The notes under the pieces are model-generated. The model saw only the letters and a program-made list of their open reading frames with translations. It was not told the origin of the DNA and made no database searches. From NCBI RefSeq assembly GCF_024721115.1, contig NZ_JAMDHK010000001.1, forward strand, positions 584,678 to 648,677: 64,000 nucleotides of DNA. Reading direction: 5' to 3'. Shown one piece after another: positions 42,538 through 54,943 of this stretch (position 1 is the stretch's first letter; every line of letters begins with the position of its first letter). The translations under genes and the position numbers were made by a program. Origin of the DNA: Salipiger pentaromativorans (GTDB lineage Bacteria; Pseudomonadota; Alphaproteobacteria; Rhodobacterales; Rhodobacteraceae).

Positions 42538-45500
42538 ATGAGCAGCACCCCCCGATTCATCCATCTCCGCGTCCATACCGAATACTCCCTGCTGGAAGGC
42601 GCCGTGCGGCTCAAGAAGCTGCCCGGTCTCTGCGAGGCGATGGAGATGCCCGCCGTCGCCGTGACCGACACCAACAACCTGTTCGCGGCCCTGGAATTCT
42701 CCGTCACGGCCAGCGGCGCCGGCATTCAGCCGATCATCGGTTGTCAGGTGGATCTGCGCTATACCCAGCCCGCCCCCGGCGAGCGCCCCAAGCCGCCCGC
42801 GCCCGTCGTGCTGCTGGCGCAGAACGAGCGCGGCTACGAAAATCTGATGAAGCTCAATTCCTGCCTCTACCTGCGCCATGACGGGGAACAGCCGCATGTG
42901 CTGCTGGAAGAGCTGGAGAAGCATCACGAGGGGCTCATCTGCCTGTCCGGCGGCCCCGACGGCCCGGTGGGCCGGCTGTTGCGCGACAATCACCGCGCCG
43001 CCGCGCAGACGCTGATGACCCGGCTGCACCAGATCTATGACGGGCGGCTTTATGTCGAGCTGCAACGCCACCCCGGCGAGGACGGGCTGCCCGAGGCCGA
43101 ACGGCAAAGCGAGCGCGGCTTTGTCGAGATGGCCTATGAGATGGGCCTGCCGCTGGTCGCCACCAACGATGTCTATTTCCCCAAGCCCGAGATGTACGAG
43201 GCGCATGACGCGCTGATCTGCATCGCCGAGGGCGCCTATGTCGACCAGCAGGAGCCGCGCCGCCGCCTCACCGCGCAGCATTACCTCAAGACGCCGCAGG
43301 AGATGGCGACGCTGTTCGCCGATCTGCCCGAGGCCATCGAGAACACCGTCGAGATCGCGAAACGCTGCGCCTTCATGGCCTACCGGCGCAATCCGATCCT
43401 GCCGAAATTCGCCGATGACGAGGTGGCCGAGCTGCGCCGCATGGCCAATGAGGGGCTCCAGTCCCGTCTGGCGGTGATCCCGCATGCGGTGAGCGTCGAG
43501 CAATATCAGGAGCGGCTGGATTTCGAGCTGGGCATCATCGAGGGCATGGGCTTTCCCGGCTACTTCCTGATCGTGGCCGATTTCATCCAATGGGCCAAGG
43601 ACCACGATATTCCGGTGGGCCCGGGCCGGGGCTCGGGCGCCGGCTCTCTGGTGGCCTATGCGCTCACCATCACCGACCTCGACCCGCTGCGCTATTCGCT
43701 GCTCTTCGAACGGTTCCTCAACCCCGAACGGGTCTCGATGCCCGACTTCGACATCGACTTCTGCATGGACCGCCGCGAAGAGGTGATCCGCTATGTGCAA
43801 GAGCGCTATGGCCACGACAAGGTGGCGCAGATCATCACCTTCGGCGCGCTGCTGTCAAAGGCGGCGGTGCGCGACGTGGGCCGGGTGCTGCAAATGCCCT
43901 ATGGCCAGGTGGACCGGCTGTCGAAGATGATCCCGGTCGAGGGGGTGAAACCCGTCTCCATCGAAAAGGCGCTTCTGGACGAGCCGCGCCTCAAGGAAGA
44001 GGCGCGCAACGAAGAGGTGGTCGACCGGCTGCTGACCTATGGCCAGCAGGTCGAGGGGCTGCTCAGAAACGCCTCGACCCACGCGGCCGGCGTGGTGATC
44101 GCCGACCGCCCCACCGACGAGCTTGTGCCGCTCTATCAGGATCCGCGCTCGGACATGCCCGCCACCCAGTTCAACATGAAATGGGTGGAACAGGCGGGCC
44201 TCGTGAAGTTCGACTTCCTCGGCCTCAAGACGCTCACGGTGATCCAGAACGCGGTGAACCTGATCCTGAAATCGGGCCGGCCGATCCATGTGGCCGCCGA
44301 CGGCACCGAGCTTTACCAGCCTGCCGAGGGCGGTGAGAACCAGATGAACCTCATCCCGCTCGACGATGAGAAGACCTACAGGCTTTACGCCGATGCGAAG
44401 ACGGTCGCAGTGTTCCAGGTGGAAAGTTCGGGCATGATGGATGCGCTCAAGCGCATGAAGCCCACCTGTATCGAGGACATCGTGGCGCTTGTGGCGCTGT
44501 ATCGTCCCGGCCCCATGGAGAACATCCCGGTCTATTGCGAGGTCAAGAACGGGCTGCGCGAGATCACCTCGGTGCACCCGTCGATCGACCACATCCTTGC
44601 CGAAACGCAGGGCATCATCGTTTACCAGGAACAGGTGATGCAGATCGCCCAGGTCATGGCGGGCTATTCGCTTGGCGGCGCCGACCTGCTGCGCCGCGCC
44701 ATGGGCAAGAAGATCAAGGAGGCGATGGACGCCGAGCGGCCCAAGTTCGAAAAGGGCGCGGCAGAGAACGGCGTCGACAAGAAGAAGGCGACCGAGGTCT
44801 TCGACCTTCTGGAGAAATTCGCCAATTACGGTTTCAACAAATCCCACGCCGCCGCCTATGCGGTGGTGAGCTACCAGACCGGCTGGCTCAAGGCCAACCA
44901 CCCGGTGGAGTTCATGGCCGGCGTCATGAACTGCGATATCCACCTCACCGACAAGCTCGCCACCTATTTCTACGAGCTGAAGAAGGGGCTGAAGCTCGAC
45001 CATGTGCCGCCCTGCGTGAACCGCTCGCAGGCCACCTTCGACGTGGTCGATCAGAAACTGGTCTATGCGCTTGGCGCGCTCAAGAACGTGGGCGTCGAGG
45101 CGATGAACCTGGTGGTCGCGGGGCGCCGTGCCGAAGCGGCGGCTGGCCAGGACAAGCCCTTCGTGACGCTGTTCGATTTCGCCCGCCGGGTGGATCTGAA
45201 GCGGGTGGGCAAGCGCCCGCTCGAGATGATGGCCCGCGCCGGCGCCTTCGACCAGCTCGACCGCAACCGCCGCCGGGTGTTCGAATCGCTCGACGCGCTG
45301 GTCGCCTATTCGGCGGCGGTGCACGAGCAGAAGGCCAGCGCGCAGGTCTCGCTCTTCGGCGAGGCGGGCGACGATCTGCCCGAACCGCGGCTCTCGCCGG
45401 TGCCCGACTGGCTGCCCGCCGAGCGGCTGAGCGAGGAGTTCAAGGCCATCGGCTTCTATCTCTCGGGCCACCCGCTCGACGATTACATGCCGGCGCTGAA

Positions 45501-46059
45501 GCGGCGCGATGTGATGACGCTGGACGAGGTCGAGGACAAGGCGCGGGGCGGCGCCTGTATCGCCAAGATCGCGGGCGTGGTTGCCGGGAGGCAGGAGCGC
45601 AAATCGGCCCGCGGCAACCGCTTCGCCTTTGCCCAGCTCTCCGACCCGACCGGCGCCTACGAGGTCACCATCTTCTCCGAGACGCTGGAGAAATCGCGCG
45701 ACATGCTCGAAACCGGCGCCAAGGTGGTGGTGACGGTCGAGGCGACGATGGAATCCGATCAGCTCAAGCTCCTGGCGCGCTCGGTGGGGCCCATCGACCA
45801 AGTCGTGGCCGATGCCGGCGCCACCGGGATGCGTATCTTCATCGAGACGCCGGACACGCTGGCCCAGGTCGCCTCGGTGCTGACCCGCGCCGCCGAACAG
45901 CTTCCCAAGGCCGGGCGCGGGCCGGTGCGGCTGCGTCTCACCGCCGCCGGGCTGCCGGGAGAGGTCGAGATGGATCTCAAGCGGGAGTTCCCGGTGACCC
46001 CCGAGATCAAGGGCGCGGTGAAATCGCTGGACGGGGTACTCGCGGTCGAGGATTTCTGA
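42538..46059 (+). CDS. dnaE: DNA polymerase III alpha subunit (replicative)
   Basis: 1173-aa replicative polymerase. The N-terminal PHP domain opens FIHLRVHTEYSLLEGA; the catalytic acidic residues are in MPDFDIDFCMDRREEVI (about 400) with PGRGSGAGSLVAYAL before, and GFNKSHAAAYAVVSYQTGWLKA marks the fingers; an OB fold (about 1000) and C-terminal tau-binding part follow. Full length for DnaE1, not the ImuC/DnaE2 paralogue. The 186 bases upstream contain no gene. Confidence 0.96.
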   Translation: MSSTPRFIHLRVHTEYSLLEGAVRLKKLPGLCEAMEMPAVAVTDTNNLFAALEFSVTASGAGIQPIIGCQVDLRYTQPAPGERPKPPAPVVLLAQNERGYENLMKLNSCLYLRHDGEQPHVLLEELEKHHEGLICLSGGPDGPVGRLLRDNHRAAAQTLMTRLHQIYDGRLYVELQRHPGEDGLPEAERQSERGFVEMAYEMGLPLVATNDVYFPKPEMYEAHDALICIAEGAYVDQQEPRRRLTAQHYLKTPQEMATLFADLPEAIENTVEIAKRCAFMAYRRNPILPKFADDEVAELRRMANEGLQSRLAVIPHAVSVEQYQERLDFELGIIEGMGFPGYFLIVADFIQWAKDHDIPVGPGRGSGAGSLVAYALTITDLDPLRYSLLFERFLNPERVSMPDFDIDFCMDRREEVIRYVQERYGHDKVAQIITFGALLSKAAVRDVGRVLQMPYGQVDRLSKMIPVEGVKPVSIEKALLDEPRLKEEARNEEVVDRLLTYGQQVEGLLRNASTHAAGVVIADRPTDELVPLYQDPRSDMPATQFNMKWVEQAGLVKFDFLGLKTLTVIQNAVNLILKSGRPIHVAADGTELYQPAEGGENQMNLIPLDDEKTYRLYADAKTVAVFQVESSGMMDALKRMKPTCIEDIVALVALYRPGPMENIPVYCEVKNGLREITSVHPSIDHILAETQGIIVYQEQVMQIAQVMAGYSLGGADLLRRAMGKKIKEAMDAERPKFEKGAAENGVDKKKATEVFDLLEKFANYGFNKSHAAAYAVVSYQTGWLKANHPVEFMAGVMNCDIHLTDKLATYFYELKKGLKLDHVPPCVNRSQATFDVVDQKLVYALGALKNVGVEAMNLVVAGRRAEAAAGQDKPFVTLFDFARRVDLKRVGKRPLEMMARAGAFDQLDRNRRRVFESLDALVAYSAAVHEQKASAQVSLFGEAGDDLPEPRLSPVPDWLPAERLSEEFKAIGFYLSGHPLDDYMPALKRRDVMTLDEVEDKARGGACIAKIAGVVAGRQERKSARGNRFAFAQLSDPTGAYEVTIFSETLEKSRDMLETGAKVVVTVEATMESDQLKLLARSVGPIDQVVADAGATGMRIFIETPDTLAQVASVLTRAAEQLPKAGRGPVRLRLTAAGLPGEVEMDLKREFPVTPEIKGAVKSLDGVLAVEDF

Positions 46060-46151
46060 TCCGTGACGCGGCGCTCCCGACGCGGCGGTGGCGGTGGATT
46101 CGCCCGCGGCAAACGGCTAACACTTCGGAAACAGTCACCGGAGGGGCCCGT

Positions 46152-47114
46152 TTGCGGCAGTTGATCCTGACATTTCTGGCGGCGGGCCTGCTGGCGGGCT
46201 GCGGCGATCCGCTGCGCGAGATGCCCAGGCTCTCCGAAATCGACGCCGATGGCGGCGCGGGCCAGGCCGATGCGCTGCCCGCGCCCGAGGGCGACAGATC
46301 CGAAGACGGGCTGCTGAGCACGCTCTTCGCCGCGCCCGCCCCGGAGGAGGCGCCGCAAGGCGCCGAGGACGCGCCCGCTGCGGCCGCTGCCGACCAGATC
46401 GCCCCCGCGCCCGAAGCCGCTGCCGAAGACGCCGCGACAGCGGCGCCCGCCCCTCCCGCCGGCGGCCTTCTGGGCTTCCTGAAGCGCCGTGCAGAGGCCG
46501 CGAAGACGGTCGACACCCCGCAAGAGGCCGACCCCGCGCCCCTCGAAACCGCCGCCCTGACCACCACGCCCGCAGACCCGCCCGTCGCCGCGCCGGGCGC
46601 CCCCTCGGTGGCGCCCCGCACCGCTGGCACCCCCGATTACCGTCAGGTCGGCCCGGGCGTCACGCTGCCCTTCGGCGAGCTGGCCCGGCTTTGCGGCGTG
46701 CCCGAGCGGCGCCTGGGAGAAAAGGTCGCGACCTATCCCGAGCGCGGCCGGGGCTATGCGCTTTACGACAGCGCTCCGGGCAGCACCGTCGCCCGCACAC
46801 TGTTCCTGACCGGTTTCGACGATGGCTGCGCCCGGCAGTTCACCGGCGCGCTGGCGATGTTCGCCGCGCCCGAGCTACACGAGCAACTCCGCTACGGGCT
46901 GCCCTCGAAAACCCTGCCTTACAGCGCGGTGGACGAGGCCTATGAGACGGTGAAATCCAAGGTCTGCCGGGTCGGCAAGGGCAAGCCCTGCGGGCGCAGC
47001 CTCGCAAAGCTCTCGCGCAGTACCGCCTTCGTCACGGTCTATCCGGATTTCGGCAGCGCGCGCTATGCCAACATCCTGCTGCATGACGGCGCCTTGCTGG
47101 CCTTCAGCAACTAA
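46152..47114 (+). CDS. Predicted lipoprotein, unknown function
   Basis: 320-aa protein. The start at TTG 46152 is inferred from GGAGGGG seven bases ahead. The lipobox is LLAGC with Cys18 or so, then a long Ala/Pro/Asp/Glu-rich linker (about 30-155) leads to a compact C-terminal domain (about 160-320) with a Cys pair near 175 and further Cys near 225 and 275. Probably an outer-membrane lipoprotein with a flexible tether across the periplasm. I do not recognise the C-terminal domain. It follows dnaE by 92 bases. Confidence 0.65.
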   Translation: MRQLILTFLAAGLLAGCGDPLREMPRLSEIDADGGAGQADALPAPEGDRSEDGLLSTLFAAPAPEEAPQGAEDAPAAAAADQIAPAPEAAAEDAATAAPAPPAGGLLGFLKRRAEAAKTVDTPQEADPAPLETAALTTTPADPPVAAPGAPSVAPRTAGTPDYRQVGPGVTLPFGELARLCGVPERRLGEKVATYPERGRGYALYDSAPGSTVARTLFLTGFDDGCARQFTGALAMFAAPELHEQLRYGLPSKTLPYSAVDEAYETVKSKVCRVGKGKPCGRSLAKLSRSTAFVTVYPDFGSARYANILLHDGALLAFSN

Positions 47115-47125
47115 GCCCCCGGCGC

Positions 47126-47332
47126 TCAGTAATGCGGAGGCCGCTCGTCGCCCAGGATCACCCCGCCGGTGCCTTCCTCCTGCCGCAGCGCCTCGCGCTC
47201 CATCAGCAGCGCCACGCGGCGGGTGAGCAGCGCGATCTCGCGGTCCTGCCGGGCCACCGTATCGGACAGGTCGTCGATCACGCGCATCAGGTGCGCGAGC
47301 CGTTCTTCGAATATCTCGGTCTCGGCGGACAT
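47126..47332 (-). CDS. slyX: SlyX-family protein
   Basis: 68-aa protein, almost all one amphipathic helix (FEERLAHLMRVIDDLSDTVARQDREIALLTRRV), ending in RPPHY, the family's terminal signature. SlyX proteins are small coiled coils of unclear role. GGAGCCGCCT precedes the ATG on the minus strand. It is convergent with the lipoprotein gene. Confidence 0.75.
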   Translation of the reverse strand: MSAETEIFEERLAHLMRVIDDLSDTVARQDREIALLTRRVALLMEREALRQEEGTGGVILGDERPPHY

Positions 47333-47392
47333 AGGCGGCTCCTTTCGCGCCAGAGATAAAAGCGCCCCCCTTCGATGTCCACGGTCGGAGTC

Positions 47393-47451
47393 GCGTATTT
47401 TGCAAAGAGAAGAAGAGCAGCCCCCCTCTTCTTCTCTTCGGCAAATACGCA
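47393..47451. repeat. Dispersed bipartite motif, inverted dimer (copies 3 and 4)
   Basis: Two copies face each other: the left arm at 47393-47417 (reverse) and the right arm at 47426-47450 (forward), 22 of 25 positions pairing around the 8-base loop CAGCCCCC. It lies in the 233-base gap between slyX and hisS. The same unit occurs singly at 136, 31722 and 61901. Confidence 0.7.
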
Positions 47452-47565
47452 CGGCGCGCCCTCGGGGCCGGGCGCCGCGCCGGGGGAGCGCGTCGCGGCT
47501 CGCTTGCTCCTTGCCGCGCGACGGGCTAAGGGGGGCGCGCAATCTGGAGGAGCCCGGAGCCCGCC

Positions 47566-49038
47566 ATGGCCAAAGTGAAAAAAGCCCCCCGCCCCAAGGC
47601 GCAGACGCCGAAGGGCTTCCGCGATTATTTCGGATCGGACGTGAGCGAGCGCGCCGAGATGCTGCGCGCCATCGCCGGGGTCTATCATCGCTACGGCTTC
47701 GAGGCGCTGGAATCGAGCGCGGTGGAGACGGTCGAGGCGCTCGGCAAGTTCCTGCCCGATGTGGACCGCCCGAACGAGGGGGTCTTTGCCTGGCAGGACG
47801 AGGACGAGGGCTGGGTGGCGCTGCGCTATGACCTCACCGCGCCGCTGGCGCGGGTCTATGCCCAGCACCGCAACGACCTGCCCACCCCGTACCGGCGCTA
47901 TGCCATGGGGCCGGTCTGGCGCAACGAAAAGCCGGGGCCGGGGCGGTTCCGGCAGTTCTATCAATGCGACGCGGATACGGTGGGCACCGCCTCGGTGGCC
48001 GCCGATGCCGAGATCTGCGCGATGCTGTCGGACACGCTGGAGGTGGTCGGCATTCCGCGCGGCGATTATCTGGTGCGGGTCAACAACCGCAAGGTGCTGA
48101 ACGGTGTGCTGGAATGCATGGGGCTGTCCGACGACGCCCAGCGCGACGCGGTGCTGCGCACCATCGACAAGTTCGACAAGGTCGGCGAGGCGGGCGTGCG
48201 CGAGCTGCTGGGCAAGGGCCGGCTCGATGCCTCGGGTGCCTATATCGACGGGGTGGGTCTCAGCGAGGCGCAGGCCGATCCGGTGGTGGCCTTCCTGACC
48301 TCGAAAGGCGCCGACGCGGCGGCGACGGTGGCCAACCTGCGCGCGGCCATCGGCAATTCGCAGATCGGCGCAGAGGGCGTGGACGAGCTGGAAGAGATCG
48401 GCGCGCTCCTCGCGGCGCAGGGCTACGGGTCCGAGCGGATCGAGATCGACCCTTCGGTGGTGCGGGGCCTCGGCTATTACACCGGGCCGGTGTTCGAGGC
48501 GGAGCTGACCTTCGAGATCTTCGACGAGAAGGGCCGCAAGCGGCAGTTCGGTTCGGTTGCGGGCGGCGGGCGCTATGACGATCTCGTCAAGCGCTTCACC
48601 GGTCAGGCGGTGCCCGCGACGGGCGTCTCCATCGGGGTCGACCGGCTGCTGGCGGCGCTGCGCGAGAAGGGCCGCATCGGCGGCAGCGTTCAGGGACCGG
48701 TGGTGGTCACCGTCATGGACCGCGACCGCATGGCCGATTACCAGACCATGGTGGCCGAGCTGCGCAACGCAGGCATCCGCGCCGAGGTCTATCTCGGCAA
48801 CCCCAAGAACTTCGGCAACCAGCTCAAATATGCCGACAAGCGCAATTCGCCTGTCGCGGTGATCGAAGGCGGCGACGAGCAGGCGCGCGGCGTGGTGCAG
48901 ATCAAGGACCTGATCCTCGGCGCCAAGCTGGCGCAGGAGGCGACGCTCGAGGAATGGAAAGAGCGACCCAGCCAGTATGAGGTGCCGCGCGGCGAGCTGG
49001 TCGCCAAGGTGAGAGAGATCCTCGACCAATGGGCGTGA
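47566..49038 (+). CDS. hisS: Histidyl-tRNA synthetase
   Basis: 490-aa class II synthetase that charges tRNA-His. Motif 2 is [21 protein letters not shown] (about 125), the histidine-A loop is [12 protein letters not shown] (about 300), motif 3 is [13 protein letters not shown] with [10 protein letters not shown], and the C-terminal anticodon domain follows. GGAGGAGC lies about 15 bases ahead of the ATG. It leads hisS-hisZ-hisG, overlapping hisZ by ten bases. Confidence 0.95.
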   Translation: MAKVKKAPRPKAQTPKGFRDYFGSDVSERAEMLRAIAGVYHRYGFEALESSAVETVEALGKFLPDVDRPNEGVFAWQDEDEGWVALRYDLTAPLARVYAQHRNDLPTPYRRYAMGPVWRNEKPGPGRFRQFYQCDADTVGTASVAADAEICAMLSDTLEVVGIPRGDYLVRVNNRKVLNGVLECMGLSDDAQRDAVLRTIDKFDKVGEAGVRELLGKGRLDASGAYIDGVGLSEAQADPVVAFLTSKGADAAATVANLRAAIGNSQIGAEGVDELEEIGALLAAQGYGSERIEIDPSVVRGLGYYTGPVFEAELTFEIFDEKGRKRQFGSVAGGGRYDDLVKRFTGQAVPATGVSIGVDRLLAALREKGRIGGSVQGPVVVTVMDRDRMADYQTMVAELRNAGIRAEVYLGNPKNFGNQLKYADKRNSPVAVIEGGDEQARGVVQIKDLILGAKLAQEATLEEWKERPSQYEVPRGELVAKVREILDQWA

Positions 49039-50113
49039 CCATCGCAGCGGAACGCGCCGAGGCCGTGCGGCTGCGGGCGCGCTTTGTCGAGGCGGGTGCG
49101 GTCAATGTCGATTGCGCCATCCTGCAGCCCGCCGAGACCCTGCTCGACCTCTACGGCGAGGATATCCGCGCCCGCGCCTATGTCACGCAGGATCCGGCGC
49201 GCGGCGAGGTGATGCTGCGCCCCGACTTCACCGTGCCCGTGGTGCAGATGCATATGGAAACCGGCGCCGCGCCCTCGCGCTACACCTATTGCGGCGAGGT
49301 GTTCCGGCGGCAGGAAGAGCACCCCGAGCGCGCCTCGGAATATTTCCAGGTGGGTTACGAGCTGTTCGCCGACGAGGCCCCGGCGCAGGCCGATGCCGAG
49401 GTCTTTGCGCTTTTTGCCGAGACGCTGGCGCCCTACGGGCTGCGCGCGGTGACCGGCGACATCGGCATCCTGACCGCCGCCGTGGCGGGGCTCAAGACCT
49501 CGGAGCGCCGCCGTGCCGCGCTGATGCGGCACATCTGGCGGCCCCGGCGCTTCCGCGCCCTGCTCGACCGCTACTCGGGCCGCGGCCCGCAGCCGGCCTC
49601 GCGCAAGGCACTGCTGGCGGCGGGCGACCCGATGGCCGGGGCCGGCCCGATGATCGGGATGCGCACCGAGACGGAGATCGCGGCCCGCATCGAGGCGCTG
49701 CGCGCGGATGCCGCCGAGGGGCCGCTCTGCGACAGCCAGGTGCAGCTCATCGACACGCTGCTCGCGGTGCGCGAGACCTGCCCCTATGCGCTGGAGCATC
49801 TGCACGACATCGCGGTGGACCTGCCCGGCCTGCTGCCCGCCGTGGACCGCTTCGAGCGGCGCTGCGAGGCGCTGGCGGCGCGCGGCGTCGATGTGGAGGC
49901 GCTGGAATTCGAGGCGAGCTACGGGCGCACCTCGATGGAATATTACGACGGATTCGTCTTCGGCTTCCTGGCGCCGCAGCGCCCCGATCTGCCGCCGGTC
50001 GCCACCGGCGGGCGCTACGATGCGCTGACCCGGCATCTGGGCGGTGGCCGCGCCGCGCCGGCGGTGGGCGGGGTCCTGCGCCCCGGACTGTTGCTGCAAC
50101 TGGAGGGCCGGGC

Positions 50114-50117
<4 letters not shown>
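49029..50117 (+). CDS. hisZ: ATP phosphoribosyltransferase regulatory subunit
   Basis: 362-aa protein, a synthetase-like fold without aminoacylation activity, that forms a hetero-octamer with the short HisG and is needed for its activity and feedback by histidine. Motifs include [27 protein letters not shown] and the motif 3 remnant [15 protein letters not shown]. Its presence explains the short HisG next door. It overlaps hisS and hisG (ATGA). Confidence 0.92.
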
Positions 50118-52083
<1,966 letters not shown>

Positions 52084-52184
52084 CGCCCTGCCCGCGCCGC
52101 TTCCCGCGCAGAGGGACCGGCCTCAGACACAAGATGGGACGATGCGCCTGTCCTGGTGTCCGAAAACCGGTGCAAGGCGCGTGG

Positions 52185-52409
52185 TCAGGCGATGATATCG
52201 GGGGTCAGCCGATCTTCGATCAAGGCAATTTTATCCTTGAGAAACAGCTTCTTCTTCTTCAGCCGCTGCAATGTGAGCTGATCGGCGGTGCCCCGTTCGT
52301 GCAGGGCCCGGATCGCCTCGTCGAGATCGCGGTGTTCGCGCTTGAACACCTCCAGTTCGACCCGCAGCACCTCCTCGGTCTTCATCGAGATATCTTGCGG
52401 CGCGTCCAT
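52185..52409 (-). CDS. YdcH/DUF465 family protein
   Basis: 74-aa cytosolic protein; nearly all helical, with LEVFKREHRDLDEAIRALHERG and LKKKKLFLKDKIALIEDRL, the DUF465 signature (Lys-rich central patch). Start at 52409 with AAGGAG upstream. Function unknown. It is divergent from hsp20 across about 155 bases of relatively AT-rich sequence that should hold both promoters. Confidence 0.82.
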   Translation of the reverse strand: MDAPQDISMKTEEVLRVELEVFKREHRDLDEAIRALHERGTADQLTLQRLKKKKLFLKDKIALIEDRLTPDIIA

Positions 52410-52566
52410 ACGGGCAAACTCCTTGTAGTGCAGGCATTTAGCATAGCGATTCTCGACGTTTTGGCAAAGCCCTTGCGCAAAAACCAACCGCTTCCCATAT
52501 TCAGGAAGCCGGGTTGCCGAAATCGGGGCCCGGCACGGACGGTCGCTTTCTGTTAAGGACGTGTCG

Positions 52567-52977
52567 ATGAGCAAACTGACCCTGGGTTCCTACCCGCATA
52601 TGCTCGGCTTCGAGCAGCTTGAGCGCCTGCTCGAACGCACCGCCAAGTCGAGCGAGGGATACCCGCCTTTCAATATCGAACAGACCTCGGACTATTCCTA
52701 CCGGATCACGCTGGCCGTGGCCGGATTCTCGGAAAATGACCTGTCGATCACCGTCGAGGATCGCCAGTTGGTGATCCGTGGCCGGCAGCGCGACGATGGC
52801 GCGGAACGCATCTTTTTGCATCGCGGCATCGCAGCCCGGCAGTTCCAGCGCAGTTTCGTGTTGGCCGATGGCGTCGAAGTAGGTGAGGCTGTGATGGAGA
52901 ACGGCCTGCTACATGTGGATCTGACCCTCTCCCGTCCCGAGACGGTGGTGCAGACGATCCAGATCAGAAAGGGGTAA
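52567..52977 (+). CDS. Small heat-shock protein (Hsp20)
   Basis: 136-aa chaperone that holds unfolding proteins. The alpha-crystallin domain spans about 33-125: PPFNIEQTSDYSYRITLAVAGF, then ENDLSITVEDRQLVIRGRQ, FLHRGIAARQFQRSFVLADGVEV and the ENGLLHVDL motif. The ATG at 52567 has AAGGA seven bases ahead; a GTG two codons earlier is possible. It is followed three bases later by DUF1150, a conserved pairing in this family of bacteria. Confidence 0.9.
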   Translation: MSKLTLGSYPHMLGFEQLERLLERTAKSSEGYPPFNIEQTSDYSYRITLAVAGFSENDLSITVEDRQLVIRGRQRDDGAERIFLHRGIAARQFQRSFVLADGVEVGEAVMENGLLHVDLTLSRPETVVQTIQIRKG

Positions 52978-52980
52978 GCC

Positions 52981-53208
52981 ATGAATACCAAGTTCGAATT
53001 CAAACTGCCCGGCGAAGACCGCATCGTCTACGTGCGCCCTGTGGCCGCCGACGATTTGCCGGAAGACGTGCAAGGGCAACTGGGCGGGCTTAAGACGCTC
53101 TACGCCGTCCACAGCGCCGATGGCGAACGGCTGGCGCTGGTGAAAGACCGCCAGCTCGCCTTTGTGCTGGCGCGGCAGAACGATCTGGCCCCCGTCACGG
53201 TGCACTGA
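52981..53208 (+). CDS. DUF1150 family protein
   Basis: 75-aa cytosolic protein, DUF1150: IVYVRPVAADDLPEDVQ, then TLYAVHSADGERLALVKDR and LAFVLARQNDLAPVTVH at the end. It is linked to small heat-shock genes in many alphaproteobacteria, so a chaperone-related role is likely but unproven. It shares an operon with hsp20. Confidence 0.85.
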   Translation: MNTKFEFKLPGEDRIVYVRPVAADDLPEDVQGQLGGLKTLYAVHSADGERLALVKDRQLAFVLARQNDLAPVTVH

Positions 53209-53322
53209 CCGGCGGCGGGGCCCTGCCCCGCCCGTTCCCTCACGATGCGTGCCTGGGATGCGTCCGCGCCGCAAGATGACCTCGTGGACTGCCCGGGCGC
53301 GTGTGATCTGTGGTCGCGCCTC

Positions 53323-54414
53323 TCAACCCCGGCGCCAGCGGTGCAGGACATCGGCGCCGACGGCGCGAACCTCCTCCAGCGCAAAGCGGGGCGCTTCGGC
53401 CAGACGGTCGACGCCCATGGCACCGATCCCGGGGCGGCCTTCGGCACCGAGGGCGATTCCCGCGGTGAACCCCACAAGCTCGTCCACCAGATCCGCAGAG
53501 AGCAGCGAGGCGGCAAGCTGTCCGCCGCCTTCGCAAAACACCCGCGTCAGCCCCCGTTCCCCCAGCGCCGCCAGCAGCGCATGGGGATCGAGCCGTCCCG
53601 CCGTCACCTCGCAGGAGATCAACACCGCCCCGCAGCTTTCCCAGGCGCGGCGCGTTTCCGAGGCCGCATCCGAGCCGTGCACGATCCAGACCGGCACCTC
53701 GCGCGCCGTACTGGCGAGCTTGCTCATCAGCGGCACGTCGATCAGCCGCGAGGCCACAATGCGCACCGGCTGCCGTACCTCGCCCCAGCCGCGCACGGTC
53801 AGCGCCGGATCGTCCGCCCGGGCGGTGCCCGCCCCGACCATCACCGCATCGTGGCTCGCGCGCAGCCCGTGCACCGCACGGCGCGCCTCGGGCCCGGTGA
53901 TCCACTGGCTTTCGCCGGTGGCCGTGGCGATGCGCCCGTCGAAACTGTTGGCGAGTTTCAGCGTGACCAGAGGCCGCCCCTGCCCCACCCGCAGAAAGAA
54001 CCCGGCGTGATCGCGCGCCGCCTCTTCCGGCAGGATGCCCGTGGTCACCTCGATCCCGTGCCGGCGCAGATGCTCGAACCCCTTGCCCGAAACGCGCGGG
54101 TCACTGTCGGCCAGCGGCGCCACCACCCGCGCCACCCCGGCCTGCACCAGCGCGTCGGCGCAGGGCGGGGTCTTGCCATGATGCGAACAGGGTTCCAGCG
54201 TCACATAGACGGTTGCGCCGCGCGCCGCGGCACCGGCCTGGGCCAGCGCCTGCGGCTCGGCATGCGGCCGCCCGCCCGGCGCGGTGGCCGCGCGGCCCAC
54301 GATGCGGCCGTCCTTGACGACAACGCAGCCCACGGCCGGATTGGGCCAGCACTGGCCCATCCGCCGCCGGCCCAGCCGCAGGGCATGAGCCATGTGCCGG
54401 GTGTCGTCGTTCAC
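53323..54414 (-). CDS. ribD: Bifunctional riboflavin deaminase/reductase RibD
   Basis: 363-aa enzyme for the second and third steps of riboflavin synthesis. The N-terminal deaminase has zinc ligands His51 and Glu53 (RPHAEPQAL) and Cys76 and Cys85 ([12 protein letters not shown]). The C-terminal reductase (about 150-363) has [14 protein letters not shown] and [13 protein letters not shown]. The start overlaps the nrdR stop by four bases. Other riboflavin genes (ribE, ribAB, ribH) are not adjacent in the window. Confidence 0.95.
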   Translation of the reverse strand: MNDDTRHMAHALRLGRRRMGQCWPNPAVGCVVVKDGRIVGRAATAPGGRPHAEPQALAQAGAAARGATVYVTLEPCSHHGKTPPCADALVQAGVARVVAPLADSDPRVSGKGFEHLRRHGIEVTTGILPEEAARDHAGFFLRVGQGRPLVTLKLANSFDGRIATATGESQWITGPEARRAVHGLRASHDAVMVGAGTARADDPALTVRGWGEVRQPVRIVASRLIDVPLMSKLASTAREVPVWIVHGSDAASETRRAWESCGAVLISCEVTAGRLDPHALLAALGERGLTRVFCEGGGQLAASLLSADLVDELVGFTAGIALGAEGRPGIGAMGVDRLAEAPRFALEEVRAVGADVLHRWRRG

Positions 54415-54881
54415 TTCTCCGCCGGAGCGGTCTCGGGGCGCAATTCGCTGACGAATTTGTCGAAATCGTCGGCAGCCTGGAAGTTCTTGTAAACGCTGGC
54501 GAAGCGCACATAGGCGACGGTGTCGATCCGGGCCAGCGTCTCCATCACGATCTCGCCGATCTGCTTGGAGGAAATGTCCGTCTCGCCCAGGCTTTCCAGC
54601 CGGCGGACGATGCCGCTGATCATCTGGTCGATGCGCTCGGGCTCGATGGGGCGCTTCTGGAGCGCGATGCGGATCGAGCGTTCGAGCTTGTCGCGGTCGA
54701 AATCCTCGCGCCGCCCATTGGATTTGATCACCACGAGATCGCGCAGCTGCACGCGCTCATAGGTGGTGAACCGGCCTCCGCAGGCCGGACAAAACCGCCG
54801 CCGCCGGATCGAGACATGCTCTTCGGCGGGACGGGAATCCTTCACTTGCGTGTCAATATGTCCGCAAAACGGGCAGCGCAT
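54411..54881 (-). CDS. nrdR: Transcriptional repressor NrdR
   Basis: 156-aa repressor of ribonucleotide reductase genes that reads dATP/ATP. The N-terminal zinc ribbon has CPFC (3-6) and CPAC (31-34), the ATP-cone follows at about 49-139 ([21 protein letters not shown]). The expected target here is nrdJ at 28319-30604. It is transcribed with ribD, a common pairing. The upstream region contains a DnaA box. Confidence 0.95.
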   Translation of the reverse strand: MRCPFCGHIDTQVKDSRPAEEHVSIRRRRFCPACGGRFTTYERVQLRDLVVIKSNGRREDFDRDKLERSIRIALQKRPIEPERIDQMISGIVRRLESLGETDISSKQIGEIVMETLARIDTVAYVRFASVYKNFQAADDFDKFVSELRPETAPAEK

Positions 54882-54934
54882 GGCCGTTCCCCTAATCTGT
54901 TCTTTTCTGCCTCGGTCGTGGGGTTGCTCCCCAC

Positions 54935-54943
54935 TTATCCACA
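54935..54943 (+). promoter_or_regulatory. DnaA box upstream of nrdR
   Basis: TTATCCACA matches the DnaA consensus exactly, 54 bases upstream of the nrdR start, in a region with TATAGT close by (minus strand). A single box can occur by chance, but its position suggests DnaA control of nrdR. Confidence 0.45.
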
